Shown here piece after piece: positions 34,501 through 42,787 of a DNA stretch of 64,000 nucleotides. Location of the stretch: positions 1 through 64,000 of the forward strand of contig NZ_JAJHUO010000039.1 in the NCBI RefSeq assembly GCF_020859565.1, read 5' to 3'. This DNA comes from Saccharothrix luteola (lineage in GTDB: Bacteria > Actinomycetota > Actinomycetes > Mycobacteriales > Pseudonocardiaceae). Positions within the stretch are counted from its first letter, which is position 1; each line of letters starts with the position of its first letter. The notes under the pieces were generated by a model that had not been told where the DNA came from, did no database searches, and saw nothing but the letters and a program-made list of their open reading frames with translations. Made by a program: the position numbers and the translations under genes.

Positions 34501-35106
34501 TTGTGGGTGGCGAGGGTCCTCGTCATGATTGGGAACCGCGGGAAGGCCGAGGACCTGGTTCGCGGGATGTTCGACCGCCTGCACCGGGACGATCTGCGGT
34601 TCCTCGATCAGGACATGGCGCTGTTGCTCAGCCGGGTGCTGGCGGACGTCGGGGACCACGAGCGGGCGCTGCGGGTCGCCCGTGAGGTCGCGAACCTCCG
34701 AGATCAGGCGAAGGCGCTGGCGACGCTGGCGGAGGCGCTGGCGGTTGCCGGGCAGCACGACCAGGCGATGCGATTGGTCGATGAAGTGCTCGAGATCGGG
34801 TTGCTGCCCGACCGAAATGTGCGAGACCTCATCGCGGAACAGCTCGCGACCGCGAGCTTCATGGCCGGTCGTTACGACACGGCAGCGGCAGCGGTCCAGT
34901 CGATGATCGGAGCAGACGACCGTTGCCGGGCGCTGATGCGGCTCGCGCACGCACCCGTCGCGCCGGAGCACGCGCCGCAGGCCCCGCGCTTCGCGGCACA
35001 GGCGTTGCGGAACGGGCACTGGAGCACGGCACTGGACGACCTCGCCGCCGTCTCGATCCCCACCCTGCTGGCGATGGCGGAGGAGTTCACCGCGTTGGCG
35101 GACTGA
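31579..35106 (+). CDS. NACHT/STAND NTPase with helical repeat sensor
   Basis: A 1175-aa protein. The N-terminus (TQSADTGPAGLVIQAGRDVN) is a short strand motif seen at the head of many actinobacterial STAND proteins. A P-loop (AEAWAGKTALLSW, about 92-104; the first Gly is replaced) and a NACHT-type Walker B (LVLVVDGLDED, about 180-190) follow, then a winged-helix region (GLTAYDLAELAHTGAW). From about residue 475 to 1160 there are some 15 degenerate 40-residue repeats of the form AxxLxxxGxxDxAxxLLxxA..SIxDxxxR, TPR-like. STAND proteins with such sensors serve as signalling switches or anti-phage sensors. No effector domain is recognisable. The GTG at 31579 is kept; GTGs at 31582 and 31597 are equally possible starts. 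Confidence 0.85.
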   Translation: MVNNRRVGASGNPGGEAADGSVTQSADTGPAGLVIQAGRDVNLRTGAPVTTRYRHQVKRIVPARLLDRDAELAELAAFCSGASPGTYQWWRAEAWAGKTALLSWFVLNPPPGVRVVSFFVTARLAGQANRTAFVSNVLEQLLTLVGEEKPQFLDPATSEAHLLGLLEEAASLCRERGERLVLVVDGLDEDQSVTAGPDSHSIAGLLPAHPAEGLRIVVAGRPDPPVPGDVPDEHPLRDGGAVRRLGLSEHARALRTEMERDLKSLLAGPDLGRTLLGLVVAAGGGLTAYDLAELAHTGAWQVRDHLKTVSGRSFTRRDSDLNPGADPEIYLLAHEELQVTATEMLGPAELASHRAVLHDWAADYRQRGWPAETPEYLLRGYHTMLLAAVEPDRAAALCADRARNERLFERIGGDSDALAQLTTTLDALVGAEVPDLVAIGRLAVHRDFLSDRNTHVPPAVAGVWVRLGQPRRGSALARSIPDLHRRVLALVAAAEALVDLGHRDQAVELLDEAAGTTGSIIYQDARDLASTAVGVVYAKAGEHDRAAEVAQSTRHHDHRNDVWTAVAVEAAKAGHHDRAVEVARSIRDSFRRGPALGLIAVELAGNGHDDQASGLLAEAERTALGIIDHYLRSVASALVAVSWSDTGRRDRAETLLDDAVRTARSITDVHRRTLTCAPIAKALTKLGRPDQAVDLVHEIPDVDRWNPVLVSVAQLLAAAGREAEARRLLDHIEWTSRSMANPEERSASLVSVAGALAEAGHHDRARDLLHEALLTARSIAGRRPDGPTAASAAVKLAEAGHQEQAGRLVERALEFAHSDNHLEPLVSTLVSAANASAQVGLRDQAVDLVLGAEKELRRQKAPFELAGRAQVAIAIGWAQIGHYDIAVQRAAVMLAAYREQALSGIACALVARGDHDRAVALLVAESRIGLHAEALAEVAEVMAASGDSVGVEKLLDHLMGLAQAEKPVPAGRILLWVARVLVMIGNRGKAEDLVRGMFDRLHRDDLRFLDQDMALLLSRVLADVGDHERALRVAREVANLRDQAKALATLAEALAVAGQHDQAMRLVDEVLEIGLLPDRNVRDLIAEQLATASFMAGRYDTAAAAVQSMIGADDRCRALMRLAHAPVAPEHAPQAPRFAAQALRNGHWSTALDDLAAVSIPTLLAMAEEFTALAD

Positions 35107-35120
35107 GGCGACGTCCCCGG

Positions 35121-35393
35121 TCAGCACCTGCCGGTCGTCACCGCCACCGGTGGTGGGGTGAGGCGTTGGCGGACGACCTCGAACGGTTCCAGGGCGGGGT
35201 GGCCGCTCAGCCAGCCGAACCACGCGTCCTTCAGGGCCGGGTGTTCCTGTTGCAGGTAGGGGCGGTCGGCCTGGCTGCGGTGCAGCTCGATGGCGCGCTG
35301 CCGCAAGCGGGCCACGTGCTCGGTGACCGGGTGGAAGGCCGTCGGCGTGAACGACTGGCCGCTGCTCGGCTTCCGGTACCAGCACAGGCTCAC
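35121..35393 (-). CDS. possible 90-aa C-terminal gene fragment
   Basis: A minus-strand frame reads TPTAFHPVTEHVARLRQRAI and ERPYLQQEHPALKDAWFGWL-like text (ALKDAWFGWLSGHPALEPFE), with a protein-like composition (Trp, Tyr, Phe) unlike the Arg/Pro-rich shadows nearby. It overlaps the start of the MFS remnant on the other strand, so both cannot be intact genes here. I do not recognise the family and treat it as a broken gene at a rearrangement joint. Confidence 0.25.
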   Translation of the reverse strand: MSLCWYRKPSSGQSFTPTAFHPVTEHVARLRQRAIELHRSQADRPYLQQEHPALKDAWFGWLSGHPALEPFEVVRQRLTPPPVAVTTGRC

Positions 35394-35763
35394 CCCCGAC
35401 CGCTACGGCCGCCCCACCATCGCTGCGGGGTCCGGCGTCACCCTGCTCGCCGTCAGCGTCATCGCCGCCACCGCGCCCGGCGACTCCGTCGCCCTGCTCG
35501 CCCTCGCCTTGGCGCTGCTCGGCCTGGGCTGGAACTTCGGCCTCGTCTCCGGCACCGCCATCATCACCGATACCGTGCCCCTGGCCACCCGAGCCAAGCC
35601 CCAGGGCACGATCGACGTCTCCATCGCCATCGCCGGCGCCACCGGCGGACTCGCATCCGGCCTCGTCGTCGGCACCGCCGGCTACCCGGTCCTCGCCCTG
35701 GCCGGCGGCCTGCTCTCTCTGGCTATCCTGCCCGCTTTCGCCGTTGGCGCCCGCAACCGGTGA
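35390..35763 (+). pseudogene. MFS transporter C-terminal remnant
   Basis: The frame reads TPDRYGRPTIAAGSGVTLLA, an MFS motif-A-like DRxGR followed by four transmembrane helices (VIAATAPGDSVALLALALAL, LGWNFGLVSGTAIITDTV, VSIAIAGATGGLASGLVVG, YPVLALAGGLLSLAILPAF), ending at a TGA at 35761. This is the last third of a 12-helix MFS permease; the first eight helices are missing. Sequence upstream in the frame does not look like an MFS protein. The loss probably came with the same rearrangement that left the minus-strand fragment at 35121-35393. From 35764 to 35955 nothing is seen. Confidence 0.7.
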
Positions 35764-35955
35764 ACCTTAGGTAGCCGCACGTCCGGCACCCGAGGCGTTG
35801 CTGTCGATCGCAAGCCCGTACGTGACACGCCGTCCGGCCTTCCGGCCGCACCGACCAGGCGACGATGCCTACGTCCAGAGCAGGTGCTTGCCGGCGTGGA
35901 CGAGTCCCAGGTGCTGACTCACCTGGAGCCGGGTATGGACCGGTCGCTGTCCATG

Positions 35956-38199
35956 TCATAGCCCTTCGGCGAGCAATTGCTCGCCGTTTGGAACCTTCCC
36001 CTCGTGGGCGAGGGCGACGAGTCGCTGACCGCAGTGCTCGTCGCCCTTTCGTGTCCGGTCGAGCAGTTCGCCGTGCCGGCCGTGTTCGGCGAGCAGTGCC
36101 GCCAGCTCCCGGCCGGCGTGGTCGAGGCCGGTGTCGGCCAGCTCGCGCAACGCGTTGAGGTTGCCCGCCAGGGCCAGTCGCTTCGGGATCCACTCCTGTG
36201 CCCAGGGCTTGCCCTTTACCAGCATCAGCGCCTCCGACCAGCGGCCCTTATCGGCGAAAAGATTCGCCAACTGCTCCTGTCGTTGGCCCACGCGCCATTC
36301 GACAAATTTAGGGAACACGCTGCCCCGCAGGAATCGGATGCCCCCAGCGCGCTCGTCTTTCGACTTCGACAGTGCCTCCGCTGCGGTCGCGCCGGTGACC
36401 AGCTTGATCGCCAGCTCGTCCTCGCCCCGGTCGACCAGGGCGGCCAGTAGCCGGTCGGTCGGTGGATGACCGGCCTTCACAAGATCCGACACCACTGCTT
36501 CGGCGTCGGCCTGGTCGTCGGTGGCTAGGGTGTGGGCGGCCAAGTTGGCGATGGCTTCGGGAATGTCGGTCGCCGCGAGCTGGCGCAGTCGGTCGACGTT
36601 GCCCGCTGCGGCGAACCGCTCCGCCAGCCAGGCGCTGGCCCAGCTGGCCGGCTCGGCGCGCACGATGTCCAGCGCCTCGTCCCACCTCCCGCTGTCGGCC
36701 AGTACGTCGGCCAGCCGCTGCCACCGGCCGTTCGACGATTGCCACAACACCCCGCCCGCATCGTGGGGCGAGGCGGCTACGGCCAGCTTGTCGGCCGGTG
36801 AGAGGTCCGCCCAGGAGCCGCGGTCCTCCAGCAGATCGAGGAACATCTGGCGGTGCGGGAGCCAGGGGCGTTGCAGTACTTCGGCTGTCTCGTGGGTGCG
36901 GATGTGGGGCGGTTCGCGGTCCAGCAGTTCGCGGACCTCGTCAACCCGGCCGTGCGCGATCAGCACGCTCATCATCCGCACCGCCGTCGTGGTGGAGCCA
37001 GTGGCGGTGGCCGTGCGGTAGAGCGGGTCGGCGTGGCGGTAGCGCAGGCGGTGGTAGGCGCTGCGGGCCAGTCGGAACCGGTCCTCGGGGTCGTGGGCGT
37101 GGGCCATGAGTGCGTCCCAGAGAGAGTCCGGGGTGAGGGCGCGCCTGCGGGTGAACCGGCCGTGCTGGTCCAGGTAGTCGTGCAGGTGGTAGCCGTCGGG
37201 TGGTCCCACGCCGCGGTGGAGGCGTTTCGGGATGAGCGCGGCCACGCCGAGCCGGGTGGCCGTGGCGGTCTTCAGGCCGATCTCGAACCATGTCTCCGGC
37301 GCGTCCACGCGGTCGTCGTCGGCCAGGTAGTCGGGTGCGGCGGCGGTCAGAAGCGCGGTGGTGAGCAGGGCGTGGTGACCCAGCCGCCGCGCGTCGAGAG
37401 CCGCGGTCAGGATGGCGGTCGCGTACCGGTCCTCCGGGGTGTCCGGGTGCTCGTAGCGCTCGACCACGGCCGTACCGCCCGCGATCGCTTGGACGACTTC
37501 GCCGTCGTGCGCGGTCGCGAGGGCCTTCGCCAGCCGGGGGTCGGTCGGGGCGGTGGCCATCTGCGCGGTGGTGAACCGCTTGGCGACTCGGATCCGCGTG
37601 ACGCGGTGGTGCAGCAGGTTGCGTGCCTGGGGCTGGTTCGGGCCGGTCAGGGTCGACCAGTATTGCGGCCACAGGGTGCCCACGACGATGAACGGGCCGG
37701 GGAGTTTGAGCAGGGTGCGCAGTGCGGCAGCCGCGCGTTCGCCGTGGGTGTCGAGCAGGTGGTTCTGGGTCTCGTTAAGCCACAACACCGTGCCGGGTTC
37801 GACGCCGTTGGCCAGCAAGTGCAGCAGGTCCTCGGCCGTGCGGGGGTAGAGCAGCGGCCAAGTGCCCAGCTCAGCGGCGATCGCCTCATACAACGCGCGG
37901 GTCTTGCCCGTGGACGACTCGCCGGTCAGCACCACCATCGCGGTGCGCTTCGCCGTGAGCATCTCGGCGAGCGCCCGGTCGTGCTCGCGCGGTAGGTACG
38001 TCGGGAGGTCCGGGAGCCCGGTGCCGCCGACGGTGACAGCCCGGTGCACGTCCAGGTCGAATGGGTGCCACTCACTGATCGGTCGTGCTGGCGAGGGAGC
38101 GCCGCGCCGCGCGTGCATGTGCACACCACCGACGATTGACCCGGCCTGGACGACAACGGCCGCTTCGCCGGACATCTCGATACGCACCGGATCGGACAC
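35956..38199 (-). CDS. P-loop NTPase with helical repeats (STAND-like)
   Basis: A 747-aa protein. The N-terminus EAAVVVQAGSIVGGVHMHA is the same type of strand motif as in the NTPase at 31579. Walker A GESSTGKT is at 93-100 and a Walker B-like strand VLWLNETQ near 138-145, with Asn-Glu rather than Asp-Glu. Then comes a helical body, and from about 440 on repeated 'L.D.GRW.EAL..V' units (LADVLADSGRWDEALDIVRA; LANLFADKGRWSEALMLVKG). No effector or membrane segment is visible. It faces the other STAND gene across the broken MFS remnant. Signalling or defence is the likely field by family, but no specific function can be given. Confidence 0.8.
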   Translation of the reverse strand: MSDPVRIEMSGEAAVVVQAGSIVGGVHMHARRGAPSPARPISEWHPFDLDVHRAVTVGGTGLPDLPTYLPREHDRALAEMLTAKRTAMVVLTGESSTGKTRALYEAIAAELGTWPLLYPRTAEDLLHLLANGVEPGTVLWLNETQNHLLDTHGERAAAALRTLLKLPGPFIVVGTLWPQYWSTLTGPNQPQARNLLHHRVTRIRVAKRFTTAQMATAPTDPRLAKALATAHDGEVVQAIAGGTAVVERYEHPDTPEDRYATAILTAALDARRLGHHALLTTALLTAAAPDYLADDDRVDAPETWFEIGLKTATATRLGVAALIPKRLHRGVGPPDGYHLHDYLDQHGRFTRRRALTPDSLWDALMAHAHDPEDRFRLARSAYHRLRYRHADPLYRTATATGSTTTAVRMMSVLIAHGRVDEVRELLDREPPHIRTHETAEVLQRPWLPHRQMFLDLLEDRGSWADLSPADKLAVAASPHDAGGVLWQSSNGRWQRLADVLADSGRWDEALDIVRAEPASWASAWLAERFAAAGNVDRLRQLAATDIPEAIANLAAHTLATDDQADAEAVVSDLVKAGHPPTDRLLAALVDRGEDELAIKLVTGATAAEALSKSKDERAGGIRFLRGSVFPKFVEWRVGQRQEQLANLFADKGRWSEALMLVKGKPWAQEWIPKRLALAGNLNALRELADTGLDHAGRELAALLAEHGRHGELLDRTRKGDEHCGQRLVALAHEGKVPNGEQLLAEGL

Positions 38200-38279
38200 G
38201 CGCCCGACGCTACGGAATCTCGCCGCGCTTCACCACGGGCACCGTGGAGGTGCCCGGCGGGCCGTCACCTCGTGTCGAC

Positions 38280-38570
38280 ATGTGTGCAACCACGCGGCCT
38301 TGCGCGGGCCTGGGGCTCGGCCACCGCGTTCACCGTCTCGGCCTTCTGGAGGCCGGCTTCGCGGTGCCGCGATTGGCGATCGCCGACTCGGCCGACGACC
38401 AAGGACGCAACGACTGGCCGTCGATCACCGACCTGTCCCGCAAGACCCGGCTGGACGAACGCACCGTCCAACGCCGCCTCAAACGCCTGCACGACCAGGG
38501 CCGCATCGCGATCGAGATCGGCGGCGGACGGCACCGTAACCGCTACGCCATCCTGATGACCCCACCGCCG
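38280..38570 (+). pseudogene. HTH_36-type helix-turn-helix fragment
   Basis: The frame from the ATG at 38280 contains LAIADSADDQGRNDWPSITD, LSRKTRLDERTVQRRLKRLH and DQGRIAIEIGGGRHRNRYAI. This is the conserved core of HTH_36 proteins that accompany replication/integration modules of actinobacterial mobile elements. Normally the core begins with 'LVLLALADxAxxxG'; here the N-terminus is replaced by unrelated text. No stop follows until deep inside the opposite-strand gene. I therefore read it as a fragment that lost both ends, not a working regulator. Confidence 0.55.
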
Positions 38571-38740
38571 ACCCCGTCCGGCCCAGCACCGCCACAGGAT
38601 CAGTCCGCTGCACCGGTAGATCGCCGGACCAGCTGTGCTCTCCCGTTGAGGCCGCACCCGAGAATCGGACCGGAGATCCGACCCCGTCGACTCGTGGCCG
38701 TCGTCGTCCAGGTTGTGCAGCGCCATGACGGAGCCGGTCG

Positions 38741-39646
38741 TCAGAATCGCCAGTTCACCTGGATCCGTTCGGCGACCGTTGCTCCGTCGGGGTTGACGAC
38801 GGCGGACTCCAGCATCACGAGGAAGAGCAGACGTAGGTCGTCGTCGTCCATATCCGGCACCGTCTCGTCGTCGAGCTGTTCGAGGCGCTCGGTGCCGCCG
38901 AGTTCCTCGAACTCGTCTGCGAACTCCCCGAGCAGCGCTTCTGGGTCCTGGCTGATCGCCCCAGCGGCGCGTGTGAGGAGTCCGGGGTGGGTGTCGAGGC
39001 GTTCGGCGATCAGGGCGAGCACGTACTCGTCCGCGTCGTCGGCGTCGATGTCGTTGCCGTGGTCCATGGCGGCGGGAAGCGCCATGTCGCGGAGGTACGC
39101 GACGACGTCTTCGCCGGTTTCCTCGCATCGGGCGACGAGCACCTGGTGCGCCAGTTGTGTGAGCGCGATCAGGTAGGAGGCGGCGGTCGGTCCGGTTCCG
39201 AGGTTGGTCGTCAGTACCGGCGCGATGTCGTCGGCGGGTCGTTGCCCGCTGTAGACCTGGGCGTACACCCGGGCGGTCGCGAGAACCCGGTGCCATGGCT
39301 CGGGAAGGTCGGCTTCGTCGTCCGCGAGTTCGGCCGCGACATCGTCGAGGACTTCGGCCGGCTGCATGTCGTGGATCTCGGCGATGACCTCGCAACCGGC
39401 CACGATGAATCGGGAGTGGAGGACGACGGCGGTCAGAGCCTGGCTCGCCGTGTCGTCCACGGATTCGTCGAGCAGTGCTGGCAGGTCGTCGGGTGTGGAG
39501 TGCATCGCCGTCACCAGGGCCACGGCGTGTCGGACGGAGTCCACCGCCATGCCCGCGGCGTTCGGCGCCCGGGTCGCGCCTGCCGCGCGCACGCGCCGTT
39601 TGCTCTGTCTGCGGCGGTCCTTCTTCCTGCGGTTGGCTTTGCTCAC
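38741..39646 (-). CDS. hypothetical acidic protein with basic N-terminus
   Basis: A 301-aa protein of unknown family. The first 25 residues are strongly basic (MSKANRRKKDRRRQSKRRVR), then an all-helical acidic body (AEVLDDVAAELADDEADLPE; ADDADEYVLALIAERLDTHP) ending in DDDDLRLLFLVMLESAVV. There is no membrane segment or known motif. The basic head could bind nucleic acid or act as a ribosome/nucleoid tether; that is inference. It stands alone, with the HTH remnant on one side and the recombinase/AbrB module on the other. Confidence 0.75.
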   Translation of the reverse strand: MSKANRRKKDRRRQSKRRVRAAGATRAPNAAGMAVDSVRHAVALVTAMHSTPDDLPALLDESVDDTASQALTAVVLHSRFIVAGCEVIAEIHDMQPAEVLDDVAAELADDEADLPEPWHRVLATARVYAQVYSGQRPADDIAPVLTTNLGTGPTAASYLIALTQLAHQVLVARCEETGEDVVAYLRDMALPAAMDHGNDIDADDADEYVLALIAERLDTHPGLLTRAAGAISQDPEALLGEFADEFEELGGTERLEQLDDETVPDMDDDDLRLLFLVMLESAVVNPDGATVAERIQVNWRF

Positions 39647-39793
39647 AATCCCGTCCAGACGTCGGCGCGGTCCGACACCGCTTCGGCTCGAGCGGCGACT
39701 CTATCGGCAACGAGGTCCGGACGTCCGCCTTGACACCCGTCTGGCGTCAAGGTGGACGACTGGATCAGGTGGAGCCGTCCTGCCGTTGTCGGA

Positions 39794-40207
39794 TCAGTCG
39801 ACTGGTGTACCGAGCAGGGTCGTCAGTGCCCTGACCGGGTATACGGCTAGCAGTTGTAGTTGCGGTGCGCCGAGTAGTGCCACGGTGTCGCCGGTCCGGA
39901 TTCCGGTCAGGTCGCGCAGGCCCGCGGGGATGAACACGTGGTGTCGGCTGTCGATCCGGTGAGGGCTGTGGGCGTCGAGTCGTATGGTGATCGTCTGGTC
40001 GCGTAGTTGGGCGGTGGTGGTCTGGTCGGGGTGCCAGTCCAGCGCGCGCAGGAGTCTGCGAGCGGGGATGCGCCCGGAGTGGTCGATCGCCGCGGTGGCC
40101 AACAGCAGATCCGTGAGGTCTGTCCGAGGTCTGGTGTCAACCGTGATGAGCGGCGTGGACAGGTCGGGTTCGGGTGGGCTGAACAGCGGGGTCGGGCGTT
40201 CGGTCAT
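39794..40207 (-). CDS. AbrB-fold (SpoVT/AbrB-like) DNA-binding protein A
   Basis: A 137-aa protein starting at 40207, where its ATG overlaps the stop of the recombinase gene by 4 nt. The C-terminal 50 residues (SPHRIDSRHHVFIPAGLRDL, then TGIRTGDTVALLGAPQLQLL) form the swapped-hairpin AbrB signature (HVFIPAxLR.xxGIxxGDxVxL). The middle (AAIDHSGRIPARRLLRALDW) is shared with the second AbrB-like protein at 42777. The pair encoded here is recombinase first, AbrB second. A role as accessory factor or repressor for the recombinase is inferred from coupling and from the duplicated pairing. Confidence 0.8.
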   Translation of the reverse strand: MTERPTPLFSPPEPDLSTPLITVDTRPRTDLTDLLLATAAIDHSGRIPARRLLRALDWHPDQTTTAQLRDQTITIRLDAHSPHRIDSRHHVFIPAGLRDLTGIRTGDTVALLGAPQLQLLAVYPVRALTTLLGTPVD

Positions 40208-41307
40208 GGCTGGAGTGGGTTGAGGATCGGGAACACGGGTAGCCCGCCTGCGGGCGGTGGTGTTGTGCTCAGGGGGTGTGGTTCGCCGGTGTAGGCGGCC
40301 AGAGCGGTGGCCAGGTCCGCGATGGTGGGTTTGGTGTAGACGGCGGTGACGTCGTCGCTGCGCGGATGGGCATGGCCTGCGTAGCCGCGGGCGACGGAGG
40401 GGCCGTAGTGGCGTTCGACCCAGGTGAGTGTGGTGTGGCGTAGCCAGTGGGTGGAGACGTTGCGGGCGGTGACCCAGGGGAGTCGGTCCCCGAGGCGTTC
40501 CCACAGGCGGTCGTAGCGGCGGTGGTTGATCGGGTTGCCGTCGCGGTGGCGCAGCAGGGGTTCGGGGCTGGGTTTGCCGTTGCCGCGGTGTTGACGGTGG
40601 GCCAGTAGTGAGGCGATGAGGGTGGGGCTGGCGGGTTGCCAGCGGACGGTGTCGTTCTTCTCGCGTAGTTGGATCAGGCAGGTGGTGGGTTCGATGTCGT
40701 CCTCGCGGAGGGCGAGCGCGCCGCCGCGTCGGCAGGCGGTTTCCAGGTGGAGGCGGAACAGCAGGGTGTCGAGGACGGTGTCGTGGCCGCTGGTGGTGAC
40801 CGCGTCGGCAAGAGCCGTCACCTCGGCTGCGCCGAGGGACTGGCGGGTGGTGGGACGGCGTCGGGGCTTGGGGACCTTTCCGGCGGGGTTGTGTTGTGGT
40901 GGGAGCAGGTTGTCGTTGATCGCGCGGTTGTAGATGGCGCGCATGGCGGCCAGGAGGTGTTCTGCCACGGAGTGGCCGCCGCGGTCGTTGCGCCTGATCC
41001 GCCGGTTCTCGACCAGGCGGCGCATGAGTCCCTCGATCTCCGACGGGGTGACTTCATCCAGCCGCTTGTCGCCGAAGGCCTCGATGATGCGGGTCCAGTA
41101 GGTGCCGTAGGTGCGCTTGGAGCCGGTGCCCGATGCTGAGATGACGTGGGGTACGTAGTCGCGGAAGGTGGGCAGGTCCGTCGGTACCCACATGAGGTCT
41201 TCGGGCGTGAGGCCGAGTTGGGAGATCAGCAGGCGGGCGGCGCGGACGGTCGTGGGGTCGGTGCTCAACGAATCCTCGTATGGGTGGTATGCGACTGGGG
41301 TTCCCAT
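40204..41307 (-). CDS. tyrosine recombinase A
   Basis: A 367-aa protein. The start at 41307 (MGTPVAYHPYEDSLSTDPTT) is chosen because upstream text is low-complexity shadow. It has an N-terminal SAM-like core-binding domain and a C-terminal catalytic domain with ETACRRGGALALRE (first Arg), HWLRHTTLTWVER (His-x-x-Arg), YAGHA (His) and DVTAVYTK (Tyr nucleophile). All catalytic residues are present. It is closely similar to recombinase B at 41780 (shared LREK, RWQPxSPT, RLPW, HTTLTWVERHY). The gene is divergent from the XRE regulator at 41365 across about 57 bp, where a shared promoter region must lie. Confidence 0.9.
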   Translation of the reverse strand: MGTPVAYHPYEDSLSTDPTTVRAARLLISQLGLTPEDLMWVPTDLPTFRDYVPHVISASGTGSKRTYGTYWTRIIEAFGDKRLDEVTPSEIEGLMRRLVENRRIRRNDRGGHSVAEHLLAAMRAIYNRAINDNLLPPQHNPAGKVPKPRRRPTTRQSLGAAEVTALADAVTTSGHDTVLDTLLFRLHLETACRRGGALALREDDIEPTTCLIQLREKNDTVRWQPASPTLIASLLAHRQHRGNGKPSPEPLLRHRDGNPINHRRYDRLWERLGDRLPWVTARNVSTHWLRHTTLTWVERHYGPSVARGYAGHAHPRSDDVTAVYTKPTIADLATALAAYTGEPHPLSTTPPPAGGLPVFPILNPLQP

Positions 41308-41364
41308 GGCGCTGAGCTGCACGATTGATCTTGCTCGACCCAGGGGCGAGAAGTTGTACCACTG

Positions 41365-41652
41365 TTGGTACGGACTCGCACGGCGACGAGTACCAACGTT
41401 GCCCCCGTGCCTGCGTCGCCGGTTCATCCGCACCTCGCGGAGAACCGTGCGCGGTTCGGCCACCGCCTTGCGGCTCTGCGCCTGGATCGCGAGTGGACTC
41501 AGGAGCAGCTGGCTGAGGCCAGCGGATTCGACCGCAAGACGATCAACCGGATCGAGAACGGCCGGCACTCGCCCAGCCTCGACCGCGTGTTCGTCCTGGC
41601 TGACGCCCTCGGAGTCGCTCCTCTTGAACTGTTCCGTTGGCCAGACTCGTGA
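41365..41652 (+). CDS. XRE-family helix-turn-helix regulator
   Basis: A protein of up to 95 aa. The TTG at 41365 is the longest start; GTG at 41407 (VPASPVHPHLAENRARFGHR) gives 81 aa and may be better. The HTH is complete: RLAALRLDREWTQEQLAEAS, then GFDRKTINRIENGRHSPSLD and LADALGVAPLELF. It is transcribed away from recombinase A, over a very short divergent region, so it probably controls that promoter, like a small repressor in an integration module. Confidence 0.85.
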   Translation: MVRTRTATSTNVAPVPASPVHPHLAENRARFGHRLAALRLDREWTQEQLAEASGFDRKTINRIENGRHSPSLDRVFVLADALGVAPLELFRWPDS

Positions 41653-41690
41653 TTCGCCCCATCGTGTAGGCACACAGCGTCCAGAGCGGA

Positions 41691-41730
41691 GAGTGCCGGT
41701 CGACGGAGCGGCACCCGACGACCGGCACTC
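41691..41730. terminator. stem-loop between converging genes
   Basis: GAGTGCCGGTCG (41691-41702) and CGACCGGCACTC (41719-41730) form a perfect 12-bp inverted repeat with a 16-nt loop. It lies between the stop of the XRE gene (41652) and the 3' end of the converging recombinase B gene (41780). No T-run follows on either side, so it is a GC-rich hairpin of the type actinomycetes use as bidirectional terminators. A second small palindrome, GTGATC-GGC-GATCAC, lies at 41768-41782. Confidence 0.55.
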
Positions 41731-41779
41731 GCGGCTGCGGCTATCTGCGACCGTGATCACCTGCATGGGTGATCGGCGA

Positions 41780-42787
41780 TCACAGGCGGCCCAGCTCGGC
41801 GAGGGGATGAGGCTCGCCGGTGTAGGCAGACAACGCTCGCGCCACCTCCTGCGGCATGCCCTTGATGTAGGTCAGGGTCGAACCGCCCTTGGTGTCGGTA
41901 TGTCCCGCGTAGGCCCGAGCAACGGCGTAGCTGTAGTGCCGTTCCACCCATGTAAGGGTGGTATGACGCATCCAGTGCGCGGAGACGCCCAGCTTCGCCG
42001 CCCACGGAAGCCTGGCCTGCACGCGCTTCCACATCAGGTCGTAGCGTCGCCGGGTCAACGGTGTGCCGTTCGCGTTCCGCAGGAGCTGGTCGCCGGGGTG
42101 TCGTACTCCACGCGACTGGGCGTGCTCCAGCAAGCTCGCCACCATGGTGGGACTGATCGGTTGCCAACGCTCCGTCCCGAACTTCTCGCGCAACCGCACC
42201 GCACAGGATTCGGTGTCCAAATCCGCCAACCGAAGGCTCAGTGCTCCCGACCTGCGGCACGCGGTCTCGCTGTGCAGCCGCAGCAGCAGCGAGTCCAGAG
42301 GTACGTCCCTGCCGGTGGTGACCACTACATGGTTGATGGCCAGCAACTCCTTGCTTCTCAACGCGCGCCGAGTGCTGGGCAGACGTCGCGGCACCTTCAC
42401 CTCCCAGGCCGGGTTCCAGCCGCGGGGAAGTAGGCCGTCGGCGATGGCCATCCGGAAGAACGTCCGCATGGCTCGGACAGCACTCTCACCCGCGTACCTG
42501 CCGCCGCGGGTGTTGGAGCGCAGTTTGGCCTCGCGGGCGCCCTGCTGCTGCAGGATCAGCACATCGGTCACGGTGACCTGGTTGAGCCGGCGGTCAGCGA
42601 GGTTGACCTCTGCTCGTCGCCAGTGCGCCTGGTATGCCTTCAGCTGCCAGTTCGATGCCGCCGCCCGTACCTGCGGCATGTACTCGGCAACGGTGGGGAC
42701 CGCCCTTGCGGACAGATCCGACAACGTGATGCCCAGCTCGGAGAGGAGACGACGTACCAGCTCCGCCTTGTCGAAGTCACCAGCCAC
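41780..42787 (-). CDS. tyrosine recombinase B
   Basis: A 335-aa protein with the same plan as recombinase A. The catalytic set is complete: ETACRRSGALSLRL (Arg), HWMRHTTLTWVER (His-x-x-Arg), YAGHT (His) and STLTYIKG (Tyr). The N-terminal domain (TVAEYMPQVRAAASNWQLKA, then YQAHWRRAEVNLADRRLNQV) aligns with that of A. Its start at 42787 overlaps the stop of the AbrB-like gene B by 11 nt. The order is therefore AbrB first, recombinase second, the reverse of pair A. Confidence 0.9.
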   Translation of the reverse strand: MAGDFDKAELVRRLLSELGITLSDLSARAVPTVAEYMPQVRAAASNWQLKAYQAHWRRAEVNLADRRLNQVTVTDVLILQQQGAREAKLRSNTRGGRYAGESAVRAMRTFFRMAIADGLLPRGWNPAWEVKVPRRLPSTRRALRSKELLAINHVVVTTGRDVPLDSLLLRLHSETACRRSGALSLRLADLDTESCAVRLREKFGTERWQPISPTMVASLLEHAQSRGVRHPGDQLLRNANGTPLTRRRYDLMWKRVQARLPWAAKLGVSAHWMRHTTLTWVERHYSYAVARAYAGHTDTKGGSTLTYIKGMPQEVARALSAYTGEPHPLAELGRL

